Shown piece after piece: positions 16,451 to 24,328 of a DNA stretch of 36,303 bases. Each line of letters begins with the position of its first letter. The first letter of the stretch is position 1. The DNA lies in assembly GCA_964236445.1 (NCBI GenBank), contig CAXSDR010000028.1:1-36303 (forward strand), written 5' to 3'. This DNA comes from CAXSDR01 sp964236445 (GTDB lineage Bacteria > Actinomycetota > Actinomycetes > Motilibacterales > Motilibacteraceae). The notes under the pieces were generated by a model. The model ran no database searches. It saw only the letters and a list, made by a program, of their open reading frames with translations, and had not been told where the DNA came from. The position numbers and the translations under genes were made by a program.

Positions 16451-17046
16451 CAGCGCTTACTCCAGACCCACGCCATCGAGCATTGATCTTCGACTGGGAC
16501 GGCACCCTCGCCGACAGTCAGGCGGTCAACTACGCCGTCCTGCGCGATGCGCTGGCCGAGCACGACTGCGAGCTAGCGGAGCCGTGGTTCGCGGCTCGAA
16601 CAGGCACCTCCACCCGTGACATGGTCGCGATGATCGCACTGCTCCACGACCGCCCGCTCGATCCCGACGTCGTGGCGGCGCGCCGCGACGCCATGTATCT
16701 CACACGGGTGCACGAGATCGGCACGTTCAACGATGTCCTCGCGGTGCTCCACTCCGCGCGCCCACACCGAGCGACTGCGCTGGCAACGGGTGGTGAACGT
16801 CGAACCGTTCTACCCACGGTTCACGCGCTTCGGCTCGCGGACGCATTCGATGTCGTCGTGACCCGTGACGACGTCAGCGCGGGCAAACCCAACCCCGAAG
16901 TGTTCCTGCTGGCAGCTGCGAGACTGTGTATCCACCCCTCGGACTGCCTCGTTTACGAGGACAGCAACGAGGGCCTCGAGGCGGCCCGGGCTGCTGGCAT
17001 GGACGCCATCGACGTCCGTAGCGGCAGGTACGCGCCAGGCGACTAG
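16447..17046 (+). CDS. HAD-superfamily phosphatase (beta-phosphoglucomutase-like)
   Basis: A 199-aa haloacid-dehalogenase hydrolase. Motif I is FDWDGTLADS with D16 and D18, motif II the Thr in LATGGER, motif III the Lys in AGKPNPEVF, and motif IV EDSNEG. The helical cap is inserted after motif I, the subclass used by beta-phosphoglucomutases and sugar phosphatases. The ATG at 16447 overlaps the MFS stop by 4 nt; an in-frame ATG at 16411 would overlap more. As the last gene of the operon it could remove a phosphate from a cyclitol phosphate or a sugar phosphate, as AcbJ is thought to do in acarbose synthesis. That is inference from context. Confidence 0.9.
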   Translation: MTALTPDPRHRALIFDWDGTLADSQAVNYAVLRDALAEHDCELAEPWFAARTGTSTRDMVAMIALLHDRPLDPDVVAARRDAMYLTRVHEIGTFNDVLAVLHSARPHRATALATGGERRTVLPTVHALRLADAFDVVVTRDDVSAGKPNPEVFLLAAARLCIHPSDCLVYEDSNEGLEAARAAGMDAIDVRSGRYAPGD

Positions 17047-17176
17047 GCCGTGTCTTCTCGCGGTTGTAGGCGGTGTGGTGCTCCAGGCCGGGCCTCAGGA
17101 CTGGGGTGCTCAGCGATCGGGCGTGGGCGCGACTTGAGCCGTGTGGTCTGGAAGCGCCATCGCCGGACGGCCGATG

Positions 17177-18412
17177 TCAGCTGATGCGCCGGATAGCAGG
17201 GCTGGCGAACGCTGCTGTCGCGCAGAACACTAGCCCGGCAGCACAAAGCAGGATTGCAACCCGAGGCGCCCAGGCGTTGGCGACGGCACCGAGCACGTTG
17301 ATGCTCAGCAGCAACGCCAGGCTCTGAACGGCCGTCGACAGCGCCTGGATACGGGCTAGATGAGACTCCGGGGTGGCAGTGAGCAGGACAGGCGAGAGAT
17401 GGGCCACGAACAGACCGATCCCGCACCCCGCGGCAAACGCCCCGGCCGCGGCGTAGCGTGGGCCGGCGCTCATGGCGAGGGATAGTTGTCCGGCCGCGAC
17501 AGCGGCCAAGGCGTAAGCAGCGACCCGCCCCGGGCGGTGCATCGTGCCAAGCCTAGCCACGATGAGTGTCACGAGAATCATTCCAGTGCCCTGGGCGCCG
17601 ACGATTATTCCTGCATCTGCAGCCGTCCAGCTTTTGGATCGGGCCAGGAGCGGTATGAGCAGCAAGGTTACAGGCATTATGAGCCCGGTGGAGCCCGCTA
17701 CGAGCATCAGCACCGGTGCCAGCGCGGGCGTCCTCACGGCGACACGAAGCCCGTCGCCGGCCTCACGCAGCAGGTTGCGCTCTGGCGCCGCCGGTGGTTG
17801 CGCGAAGCGCTCGCGTACGAGGATAAGGACGACCAGCACGACCGCGAACGTCACGGCGTCGGCCCACGCGGCGGCTGCGAACCCGGCGAAGGCAACGAGT
17901 ACTCCGCCAAGCGGCCCACCGACCATCGCTACGAGCTGGCTCCCGCCCTGGCGCAACGCGACAGCACGTCCAACCTGTTCAGGTGCCACCAAGCGGCGAG
18001 GCATCGAGCCAGATGACGGCAAGTAGAAGGCGTCAACTACTCCGATCAGCAAGGCCGCGCAAAGTAGAAAGCCCAAGTGCGTTCCCAAGTGGGAAGACGT
18101 CAGCCCAAGCGCAGCAGCAACGACTAGCATCGCCGCGTCGCATATGATCATTACGCGCCGGGCACCGTGGCGGTCGCCTACAGCCCCGCCGAGCAGAGAA
18201 AACACGGTGCGCGGAATGACGATCATGGAAACGACCAGCCCAGCCGCTTTTCCGCCGTAGCCCGCCGCGGCCCAACCGAGCGCAAAATACAGCGACGCAT
18301 CGCCGAGTTGTGAGAACAAGGCGGCAACGAGCCACACCTTGTAGCGGCCGGTCAATGGGGCACGTGCGGATGTCATGCTCGGGGCGTTGGCCGGCGTGCC
18401 TGTCCTGTTCAT
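17177..18412 (-). CDS. MFS transporter, EntS/MFS_3 type efflux protein
   Basis: A 411-aa membrane transporter with about 12 helices. It opens with LTGRYKVWLVAALFSQLGD, followed by the loop GGAVGDRHGARRVMI between helices 2 and 3, the diagnostic MFS motif A (G-x3-D-x2-G-x-R). The repeated pattern in the PSSGSMPRRLVAPEQVGRAV region is typical of MFS_3 exporters. The ATG at 18412 (MNRTGTP) was chosen over the longer frame because upstream residues look non-coding; a Met 12 residues further in is also possible. It converges with the cyclitol-type operon across 130 nt. Six of its first 30 codons end in A/T, intermediate between the cluster and the core genes. It may give self-resistance or be unrelated cargo. 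Confidence 0.87.
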   Translation of the reverse strand: MNRTGTPANAPSMTSARAPLTGRYKVWLVAALFSQLGDASLYFALGWAAAGYGGKAAGLVVSMIVIPRTVFSLLGGAVGDRHGARRVMIICDAAMLVVAAALGLTSSHLGTHLGFLLCAALLIGVVDAFYLPSSGSMPRRLVAPEQVGRAVALRQGGSQLVAMVGGPLGGVLVAFAGFAAAAWADAVTFAVVLVVLILVRERFAQPPAAPERNLLREAGDGLRVAVRTPALAPVLMLVAGSTGLIMPVTLLLIPLLARSKSWTAADAGIIVGAQGTGMILVTLIVARLGTMHRPGRVAAYALAAVAAGQLSLAMSAGPRYAAAGAFAAGCGIGLFVAHLSPVLLTATPESHLARIQALSTAVQSLALLLSINVLGAVANAWAPRVAILLCAAGLVFCATAAFASPAIRRIS

Positions 18413-18780
18413 GGCGCGAGTCCCCGATGGTGCCACTAGCCCGAATGTTGCATGTCGTCTTCGTTGATCATGATGACCGGGGCTGATTGTGGCATTCGGG
18501 TGTGACAAGGCGACCGGCTGGCTCGGCTGGTGGGGCCGCAGGTTCCAACGCCGGTTCCTGCGCTCGTCGGGGTCGGTGGGTGGAGTTCATCCTGGGGCCG
18601 TGTGAGTGTCCAGGGCGGCGAGTCCGGCGGGGAAGACGCTGGCCCATGGGTGGTTCGGGCAGTTGTACGTGCTCGTCATACCCCCACTTGCTGACCTGGG
18701 CCGCCACGTCAGATGGCCCAGCGCTGCTCGCTACTGACGTGCTGTAGGCGCTGACTCGGCGAATCCGCGAGGATGAGCGC
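18413..18780. other. Gene-poor stretch upstream of the MFS exporter and DUF4032 gene
   Basis: No gene is supported in these 368 nt, which form the divergent upstream region of the two neighbouring genes. Open frames exist on both strands but have low-complexity Arg/Pro-rich translations typical of GC-rich non-coding DNA. The part near the MFS gene is A/T-richer and holds an inverted repeat (18440-18500). A 30-codon minus-strand frame from an ATG at 18679 has GTGGGGG only one base before it, too close for a normal ribosome-binding site. It may be a decayed mobile-element remnant at the edge of the accessory block, but no transposase motif is recognisable. Confidence 0.5.
18440..18500 (-). repeat. 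Inverted repeat in the probable 5' leader of the MFS exporter
   Basis: CCCGAATG (18440-18447) and CATTCGGG (18493-18500) are exact inverted repeats; a few more scattered matches extend inward. The 45-nt spacer contains the symmetric core ATCATGAT. The right end of the structure, read on the minus strand, lies 28 nt before the MFS start codon, so it could be a leader stem, an operator or a chance repeat. Confidence 0.35.
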
Positions 18781-20052
18781 GTGGCTCTGCAGATCACCGC
18801 CGTACGCGACGCCCAGCTCCTGCTCGACCTGCCGTGGTCGACCCCGCTTGAGGTCTGGCCCACCGAGCTGCTCGTCGCGCTGCCGCGCGGCATCTCGCGC
18901 CACGTCGTGCGGTTCGTGGGGGTCGGCGACGTCGTCTATGCCGTCAAGGAGGTGCCGCCCGAGCTGGCGGTCCGCGAATACCGCCTGCTGCGCGATCTCG
19001 AACGACTCGATGTGCCCTCGGTCAAGGCCGTGGCCGTCGTCGCGGGGCGTACGTCCCCTGACGGGGAAGAGCTGGAGGCCGCGCTGGTCACCCAGCACCT
19101 GCAGTTCTCGTTGCCCTATCGCGCCGTCTTCTCCCAGACGCTGCGGCCCGAGACCGCCAACCGCCTGCTCGACGCCCTCACGGCTCTGCTCGTGCAGCTG
19201 CACGTGACGGGGCTCTACTGGGGCGACTGCTCGCTCTCCAACGTGCTGTTCCGCCGCGACGCCGGCGCGTTCGCGGCCTATCTCGTCGATGCCGAGACCG
19301 GCGAGCTGCACGGCACCCTGACCGACGGCCAGCGCAGGCTCGACATCGAGACCGCCCGCATCTCGATCGTGGGCGAGATGATGGACCTGGCGGCCGGCGG
19401 GTTGCTCGACCCCGACATCGATCCGGTCAGCACCGGCGACGACATCGCCCGCCGCTACAGCCGGCTGTGGAGCGAGCTCCACGACATGCAGGTGTTCGAC
19501 TTCGACGAGCGCCACCGCATCGCTGCCCGCGTCGAGCGCCTCAACGAGCTCGGCTTCGACGTCGGCGAGCTGCAGATCGTGACCGACATGGACGGGCGCA
19601 GCGTCCGAATCCAGCCCAAGGTCGTCGACGCCGGCCACCACAGCCGCCGCCTGCTGCGCCTGGCAGGTCTCGACGTCGAGGAGAACCAGGCGCGCCGGCT
19701 GCTCAACGACCTCGACGCCTACCGGGCCTCGACGGACCGCCAGAACGCGCCCGAGGAGATCGTGGCCCACGAGTGGCTCGCGCGAATCTTCGAGCCGGTC
19801 GTGCACGCTGTGCCGCGAGACCTCCGGGGCAAGCTCGAGCCCGCGCAGATGTTCCACGAGATCCTCGAGCACCGCTGGTTCCTCTCCGAGGCCGCGGGCA
19901 GGGACGTCGGGCTCGACAAGGCGGTCGCGAGCTACATCGCCACCGTCCTCAAGCACAAGCCCGACGAGCTCGCGCTACTCGACGCGCAGACGGCGGGGGG
20001 CGCCGCGCTGGCCGAGGTGGACGAATACGGCTATCCGATCGAGGACGACTGA
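18781..20052 (+). CDS. DUF4032 kinase-fold protein
   Basis: A 423-aa actinobacterial protein whose first half looks like an atypical protein/lipopolysaccharide kinase. It has K56 in VYAVKEVP, E66 in the following helix, a catalytic-loop-like GLYWGDCSLSNVLF (144-157, with D149 and N154) and D170 in YLVDAETGE in place of DFG. The C-terminal half matches my memory of DUF4032 (HEWLARIFEPVV, HEILEHRWFLSE, DVGLDKAVASYI). Known biological roles are lacking. The GTG start follows a GAGGATGAG stretch at about 18768. The gene is monocistronic-looking; an inverted repeat lies 10 nt after the stop. Codon use is fully host-like. Confidence 0.88.
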   Translation: MALQITAVRDAQLLLDLPWSTPLEVWPTELLVALPRGISRHVVRFVGVGDVVYAVKEVPPELAVREYRLLRDLERLDVPSVKAVAVVAGRTSPDGEELEAALVTQHLQFSLPYRAVFSQTLRPETANRLLDALTALLVQLHVTGLYWGDCSLSNVLFRRDAGAFAAYLVDAETGELHGTLTDGQRRLDIETARISIVGEMMDLAAGGLLDPDIDPVSTGDDIARRYSRLWSELHDMQVFDFDERHRIAARVERLNELGFDVGELQIVTDMDGRSVRIQPKVVDAGHHSRRLLRLAGLDVEENQARRLLNDLDAYRASTDRQNAPEEIVAHEWLARIFEPVVHAVPRDLRGKLEPAQMFHEILEHRWFLSEAAGRDVGLDKAVASYIATVLKHKPDELALLDAQTAGGAALAEVDEYGYPIEDD

Positions 20053-20061
20053 AGGATCGCG

Positions 20062-20076
20062 CGTGCGGACCGCACG
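20062..20076 (+). terminator. Short inverted repeat after the DUF4032 gene
   Basis: CGTGCGG (20062-20068) and CCGCACG (20070-20076) are exact inverted repeats around one base. As RNA the stem would be about 5 bp with a 5-nt loop. It could be a weak terminator, or an operator for the diguanylate cyclase gene starting at 20134. Confidence 0.35.
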
Positions 20077-20133
20077 ATGAGAATGTGACGTCCGGCCATT
20101 CAGCCGGAGCCGTGAGCGGTCGAGGACTGCCTC

Positions 20134-22482
20134 ATGGAGGGGATCCCCGCGCAGGAGCAGGCGCGGTTCGACGACCTGACCCGGCTCGCGGCGTACGTCT
20201 GTCGGACACCGATGGCGCTCATCACCCTCGTCGATGCCGACCAGCAGTGGTTGACGTCACGCCTGGGCGTCGACATCCGCTCGACGTCGCGCGAGACGTC
20301 GTTCAGTGCACACGTGAGGAAGACGGGGGCCCTGCTCGTGGTGCCCGACACGACGAGCGACACGCGCTTCGTCCACCACCCGTTCGTGGTGGGAGAACCT
20401 CACGTTCGGGCATACGCCGGCGCGCCGATCGTCAGTGTCGAGGGCCACGTCCTCGGCACCCTGTGCGTTCTGGACACTGGCCCGCGAGCGTTCACCGACG
20501 ACCAGCGCGACATGCTGACGGCGTTGGCTGCGCAGGTGATGACCCAGCTGACGCTGCGAAGGAAGACGACCGCGGTCACGGATCTTGCTCACGATCAGGC
20601 TGCGGCGCGCAGCGAGCCCGCGGTGCAGATCGAGCTTCGCGACATCACGTCCCGTGTCGCTGCGGACGAGGCGCTGCGCGCGAGCGAGGAGCGCTTCCGC
20701 ACGCTGTTCGCCTGCGCTCCCGTGGGGGTGATCGAGGCGCTACCCGACGGCACGCTTCTCACCGTGAACCCGAAGATCTGCGAGATGCTGGGTTATCGCG
20801 CCGATGAGCTCGTCGGTCAGCCGGCCTCGTTCATCTCCGACCCGCTCGAGCGCGACATCCAGGCCGATCAGATCGCGTCGACGGTCCATGGCGCGGCGGG
20901 CTATGCCGTCGAGCGCACCTACCTTCGCAAAGACGGAAGCCGGATGCCGGCATTGATCAGCGTCGGTGCCGTACGCGGGGCCGACGGGTCACCGCACCGG
21001 CTCGTCGGCATGGTGATCGACGTCAGCGCCCAGGTCGAGGGCCAGACCGCCCTCGTGGCGGCGAACGACCAGCTGCGCGAGGCGATCGCGGCGATCGCGA
21101 CCCGCCGCCAGTTCGGCGAAGCGGTCCTGGAGACGGTCAACGTGGGTGTGCTGGCCTGCGACGCCGACCACCACGTCCTGTTGCGCAATGCAGCCCAACG
21201 CCGCCTCACGAACCTGGACGACGACGAGGACATCAACGTCGACCGTGTGACGGGTCACCTCGTCATGCTCGAGGCCGACGGGACCGAGCTGCCACCGGAG
21301 CGTTCGCCACTTCGCCAGGCGCTGGCCGGTGCTGACCTGGTGGACCTGCCCCTGCGGATCGGGCGCCTAGACGGCCCGTTGCGCGACGTCCTGATCACCG
21401 CACGACAGATCCGCGACCCCGACGGGGTGCTGCTCGGAGCCGTCGCCGCGTTCACCGACGTCACGTCGGAACGTCAGGTGCAGGCGCAGATCCGCGAGAA
21501 TGCCGCGTTCCACGACGCGGTCCTGGCCGCGAGCCCCGATGTCATCTGCGTCTGCGACCCACGCACCGGAAGCCTCCTCTGGTCCTCACGCCCGCTGCCC
21601 GAGCTCGACAGGGACCACCTGTCCTCGCAGGTGCCCGAGCGATCCGCCGACATCGCCGCCGCCGTGATCCACCCCGAGGACCTCACGCACCTGCTCGCGG
21701 CCAACGTCGACGTCCAGGAGCTCGCGGACGGCGAGGTGCTGCTGATCCGCTACCGGATGCGAGGCACCGACGGCCACTATCACTGGTATGCCCGTCGTGC
21801 CACACCCTTCACCCGGGACGACAACGGCGCGGTCACCCGAATCCTCGTGGTGTCGCGTGACATCACCGATACGGTCCAGGTCGAGCAGAACATGGCTGAG
21901 GCCGCTCTGCACGACCCGCTCACGAACCTGGCCAACCGCACACTGCTGACCGACCGCCTCATGAACGCCCTCGCGCGCTGCGGACGCACAGGGCAGCAGC
22001 TCGCCGTGCTCTTCTGCGACCTCGACGGCTTCAAGGCCGTCAATGACAGCGGGGGTCATGCCGCCGGCGACGCGGTTCTCGTCGCCACGGCGCAACGGTT
22101 GCAGGCCGCGCTCCGGGCGGAGGACACCGTCGCCCGCCTCGGCGGCGACGAGTTCGTGGTGGTCATCGAGCCGGCGTACGCCCGACCTGGCGGCGACGGC
22201 GTGACCGACGTCCGCGCCGACGCCCTCGTCGTGATCGAGCGCATCGGCAAGGCTCTCGGTGAGCCGGTGGAGGTCCACGGCGTGTCTCACCACGTCACGG
22301 CCAGCATCGGGGTGACGTTCGCGTCGGCGGGCGACGTACCGGAGGACATCCTCCGCGCGGCCGACACGGCGATGTACCGCGCGAAGGAACTCGGCAAGAA
22401 CCGGCACGTCATCGCTGAGCACATCACCCGCTCGGGCGCTGGCGGCGCCGCTGTCCTGGAGTCAGGATCTCCTCATGGGTGA
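20134..22482 (+). CDS. GAF-PAS-GGDEF diguanylate cyclase
   Basis: A 782-aa soluble signalling protein predicted to make cyclic di-GMP from two GTP in response to a bound ligand. The order is a GAF domain (about 10-145, with the typical IxLVDxxxQW start), PAS domains around 180-300, 325-440 and 455-590 (ERFRTLFACAPVGVIE; FHDAVLAASPDVICV), then GGDEF (about 600-770). The active-site motif is intact (GGDEF, 670-674), and RAED at 661-664 sits exactly five residues before it, the RxxD product-inhibition site. No EAL domain follows and no membrane helix is seen. The ATG at 20134 has GAGGA eight nt upstream. A small gene overlaps its 3' end by 8 nt. Confidence 0.93.
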   Translation: MEGIPAQEQARFDDLTRLAAYVCRTPMALITLVDADQQWLTSRLGVDIRSTSRETSFSAHVRKTGALLVVPDTTSDTRFVHHPFVVGEPHVRAYAGAPIVSVEGHVLGTLCVLDTGPRAFTDDQRDMLTALAAQVMTQLTLRRKTTAVTDLAHDQAAARSEPAVQIELRDITSRVAADEALRASEERFRTLFACAPVGVIEALPDGTLLTVNPKICEMLGYRADELVGQPASFISDPLERDIQADQIASTVHGAAGYAVERTYLRKDGSRMPALISVGAVRGADGSPHRLVGMVIDVSAQVEGQTALVAANDQLREAIAAIATRRQFGEAVLETVNVGVLACDADHHVLLRNAAQRRLTNLDDDEDINVDRVTGHLVMLEADGTELPPERSPLRQALAGADLVDLPLRIGRLDGPLRDVLITARQIRDPDGVLLGAVAAFTDVTSERQVQAQIRENAAFHDAVLAASPDVICVCDPRTGSLLWSSRPLPELDRDHLSSQVPERSADIAAAVIHPEDLTHLLAANVDVQELADGEVLLIRYRMRGTDGHYHWYARRATPFTRDDNGAVTRILVVSRDITDTVQVEQNMAEAALHDPLTNLANRTLLTDRLMNALARCGRTGQQLAVLFCDLDGFKAVNDSGGHAAGDAVLVATAQRLQAALRAEDTVARLGGDEFVVVIEPAYARPGGDGVTDVRADALVVIERIGKALGEPVEVHGVSHHVTASIGVTFASAGDVPEDILRAADTAMYRAKELGKNRHVIAEHITRSGAGGAAVLESGSPHG

Positions 22483-22651
22483 GGTTTCCGGAGTCGACAG
22501 CGCGCCCGGTCAGGCGCAGCTGATGCTCCTGGCGCGCATGATGGACCTGCAGCGCACCGCTGGTGCGAGCATCGTCGCGATGATGACGCCGCCGCGCCAG
22601 GCACCGGGCGCGCCGAAGGTCGCGACCACCGGGACCGACGTCTACCTCTGA
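22475..22651 (+). CDS. Small 58-aa protein overlapping the diguanylate cyclase gene
   Basis: Starts at an ATG with AGGA at 22464-22467, seven nt upstream, inside the end of the diguanylate cyclase gene (8-nt overlap). The product is Ala/Met-rich with an amphipathic helical middle (AQLMLLARMMDLQRTAGAS), a Pro-rich linker and a short tail GTDVYL. The layout, a helix of Gln/Met and a 'GA..V..M' turn followed by Pro and a short polar end, faintly resembles YjfB-like putative motility proteins, but I would not insist on it. The overlap and strong ribosome-binding site suggest coupled expression with the cyclic di-GMP enzyme. It could be a chance frame, but G/C-ending codons dominate as in real genes here. 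Confidence 0.6.
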   Translation: MGEVSGVDSAPGQAQLMLLARMMDLQRTAGASIVAMMTPPRQAPGAPKVATTGTDVYL

Positions 22652-22756
22652 GACACGTTCGGTCGACGGTTCGAGCACCAGCCGGTCCAACCCGCACGTG
22701 CACCGTGGCCGTCCGCGTCTTGCACACGACGCTGAAACCCAGCAGGGTGATGCGCC

Positions 22757-23611
22757 ATGGCCGTCTCATCCTCCCGGACCGCACCGGCGACCGTTCCCGT
22801 GCTGCCCGGACTGATGGCGGCAATGACGACTGTGCCCGCGAGCTCGGCCAGTGCTGCAGATCACGATGACGATGCTCAGCGTTCCTGCCAGCAGTGGGTC
22901 GCCCTGACCTTCGACGACGGCCCCTCGTCCTACCGCACCCAGACGCTGCGCACCCTGCGGGAGCGAGACGTCCCGGTCACCTTCTTCGACGTCGGGATGC
23001 GTGTGGCGGCCAACCCCCAGCTCGCCCGCTTCCAGGCCCAAGAGGGTCACCTGGTGCTGAACCACACCTGGAGCCATCCTCACCTGCCGCAGCTGACCCC
23101 GGCACAGGTCGAGTCGGAGGTGCTCCGCACGGAGCAGGCGCTCAGCAACGCCGGGGCGCCGATGCCCTTCAGGCTGCTCCGGCCGCCCTTCGGAGATGTC
23201 GACGTCACGGTGGACGCCCAGCTCACAGCCATGGGCTACCACCACGTGAACTGGGACGTCGCCGCGACCGACTGGGACGTCGCGACGACGCCCGAAGAGA
23301 TCAGCGACACCATCGTCGCGGCACTGCGTCCGGGGCTGGTGATCCTTATGCACGACGGTGCCATGGACTCCGCCGCCGGTGCAGCCGTCAAAGTGGCACT
23401 GCCGCAGGTCATTGACCAGGTCCGCGGGCTCGGCTACTGCTTCGGCCAGCTCGACGCGCTTCATCAGGTCGTTCCCGCACGGATGCACAGCTCGGATGCC
23501 GCGATCCCGCGGGTCATCAACCCGGTGCCCTACCTGCCCTTGTCGGCCACCAGCCGGGGCATACTCCCGCCCCAGCCCTACGTCGTGGTCGACCCGCTGC
23601 AACAAGTCTGA
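22757..23611 (+). CDS. Secreted polysaccharide deacetylase (NodB domain)
   Basis: A 284-aa carbohydrate esterase family 4 type enzyme that removes acetyl groups from chitin-like or peptidoglycan sugars. Motif 1 is TFDDGP (51-56), motif 2 NHTWSHPHL (102-110), motif 3 RPPFGDVD (142-149), motif 4 the DW at 172-173, and motif 5 ILMHDG (196-201). All metal and catalytic residues are present. The first about 33 residues are an Ala/Pro/Val-rich signal-like segment ending ASSASAAD, so the protein is probably exported. The ATG at 22757 follows AGGGTGA at a 6-nt spacing. Motifs 2-4 (HTWSHPHL, PPFGDVD) look closest to chitin-deacetylase-like members. It converges with the MBL-fold gene, only 15 nt away. 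Confidence 0.92.
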   Translation: MAVSSSRTAPATVPVLPGLMAAMTTVPASSASAADHDDDAQRSCQQWVALTFDDGPSSYRTQTLRTLRERDVPVTFFDVGMRVAANPQLARFQAQEGHLVLNHTWSHPHLPQLTPAQVESEVLRTEQALSNAGAPMPFRLLRPPFGDVDVTVDAQLTAMGYHHVNWDVAATDWDVATTPEEISDTIVAALRPGLVILMHDGAMDSAAGAAVKVALPQVIDQVRGLGYCFGQLDALHQVVPARMHSSDAAIPRVINPVPYLPLSATSRGILPPQPYVVVDPLQQV

Positions 23612-23626
23612 GGACGGTCATCCCGC

Positions 23627-24274
23627 TCACCAGCCGCGCGTCCGCCACTCGAGAAGGTGCGGGCGCTCGGCGCCGAGCGTCGTGTCCGACCCGTGCCCGG
23701 GATAGACCCACGTCTCGTCCGGCAGACGCCCGAAGACCTTCTCCTCGAGCCCGTCCATCAGCGAGGTGAAGTTGGCCTTGTCGCCTCGCGTGTTGCCCGG
23801 TCCGCCCGGGAACAGGCAGTCACCGGAGAAGAGGTGGCTGCTGGCGTCGGGCCCGGTCCACAGCAAGGCGATCGAGCCAGGTGTGTGACCGACGAGATGG
23901 ATCGCGGTGAGGGTCTGCGAGCCGATGCCGATCGTGTCACCGTCTTCGAGCAGGTGCGTCGTCGCCAGTGGCAGCGGTCCGGCGTCGAGCGGGTGTGCCG
24001 CGGTCTCGGCACCGGTGGCCGCGACGACCTCCGCGAGCGCCTGCCAGTGGTCGGGGTGCCGGTGCGTCGTGACGACGGTGTCGATCCGACCGTCGGGCAC
24101 CAGGCCCAGAAGTGTCGCCGCATCGTTCGCGGCATCGATGAGCAGCACCGAGCCCGACGACTCCAGCACGTACGCATTGTTGTTCATGCGTCCGACCGCC
24201 ACCTTGGTGATGCTCAGCGGCCCGAGGTCACGCTTCTGTGCGGGACCGCCCACGCTCACGTCTCCGACATACAT
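23627..24274 (-). CDS. MBL-fold metallo-hydrolase (glyoxalase II-like)
   Basis: A 215-aa metallo-beta-lactamase-fold hydrolase with a dinuclear metal site. It has THRHPDHW (H71, H73, D75, H76), GHTPGS, FSGDCLF and a terminal YPGHG histidine. The loop containing GGPGNTRGDKANFTSL is typical of the small actinobacterial glyoxalase-II/thioesterase-like group. Likely activity is hydrolysis of a thioester or other ester in the cytoplasm; substrate unknown. The frame is open upstream, but the ATG at 24274 (MYVGDVS) fits the family length. It is divergent from the GNAT gene across 54 nt. Confidence 0.88.
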   Translation of the reverse strand: MYVGDVSVGGPAQKRDLGPLSITKVAVGRMNNNAYVLESSGSVLLIDAANDAATLLGLVPDGRIDTVVTTHRHPDHWQALAEVVAATGAETAAHPLDAGPLPLATTHLLEDGDTIGIGSQTLTAIHLVGHTPGSIALLWTGPDASSHLFSGDCLFPGGPGNTRGDKANFTSLMDGLEEKVFGRLPDETWVYPGHGSDTTLGAERPHLLEWRTRGW

Positions 24275-24328
24275 ACACGCCACTCTTCCACGACGACGGC
24301 GCAGGTGAGCACGCGTGATACTGAGGGC

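Noticed and set aside
17047..17176. Insertion-sequence remnant between the HAD and MFS genes
   Set aside because: The text looks unlike neighbouring DNA, but no terminal repeats, target duplication or transposase motif could be seen; needs a database search.
18590..18679. 30-codon frame before the MFS exporter as a regulatory leader peptide
   Set aside because: Its purine run is only one base from the ATG, and it lies far from the MFS start with no attenuator-like structure tied to it.
18714..18740. Direct repeat with 9680-9690 (CCCAGCGCT) as borders of the accessory block
   Set aside because: Only nine bases match, expected by chance in GC-rich DNA of this length.
18468..18893. Minus-strand frame of 141 codons across the start of the DUF4032 gene
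   Set aside because: Arg/Pro-rich translation with no recognisable motif, antisense to a well-supported gene.
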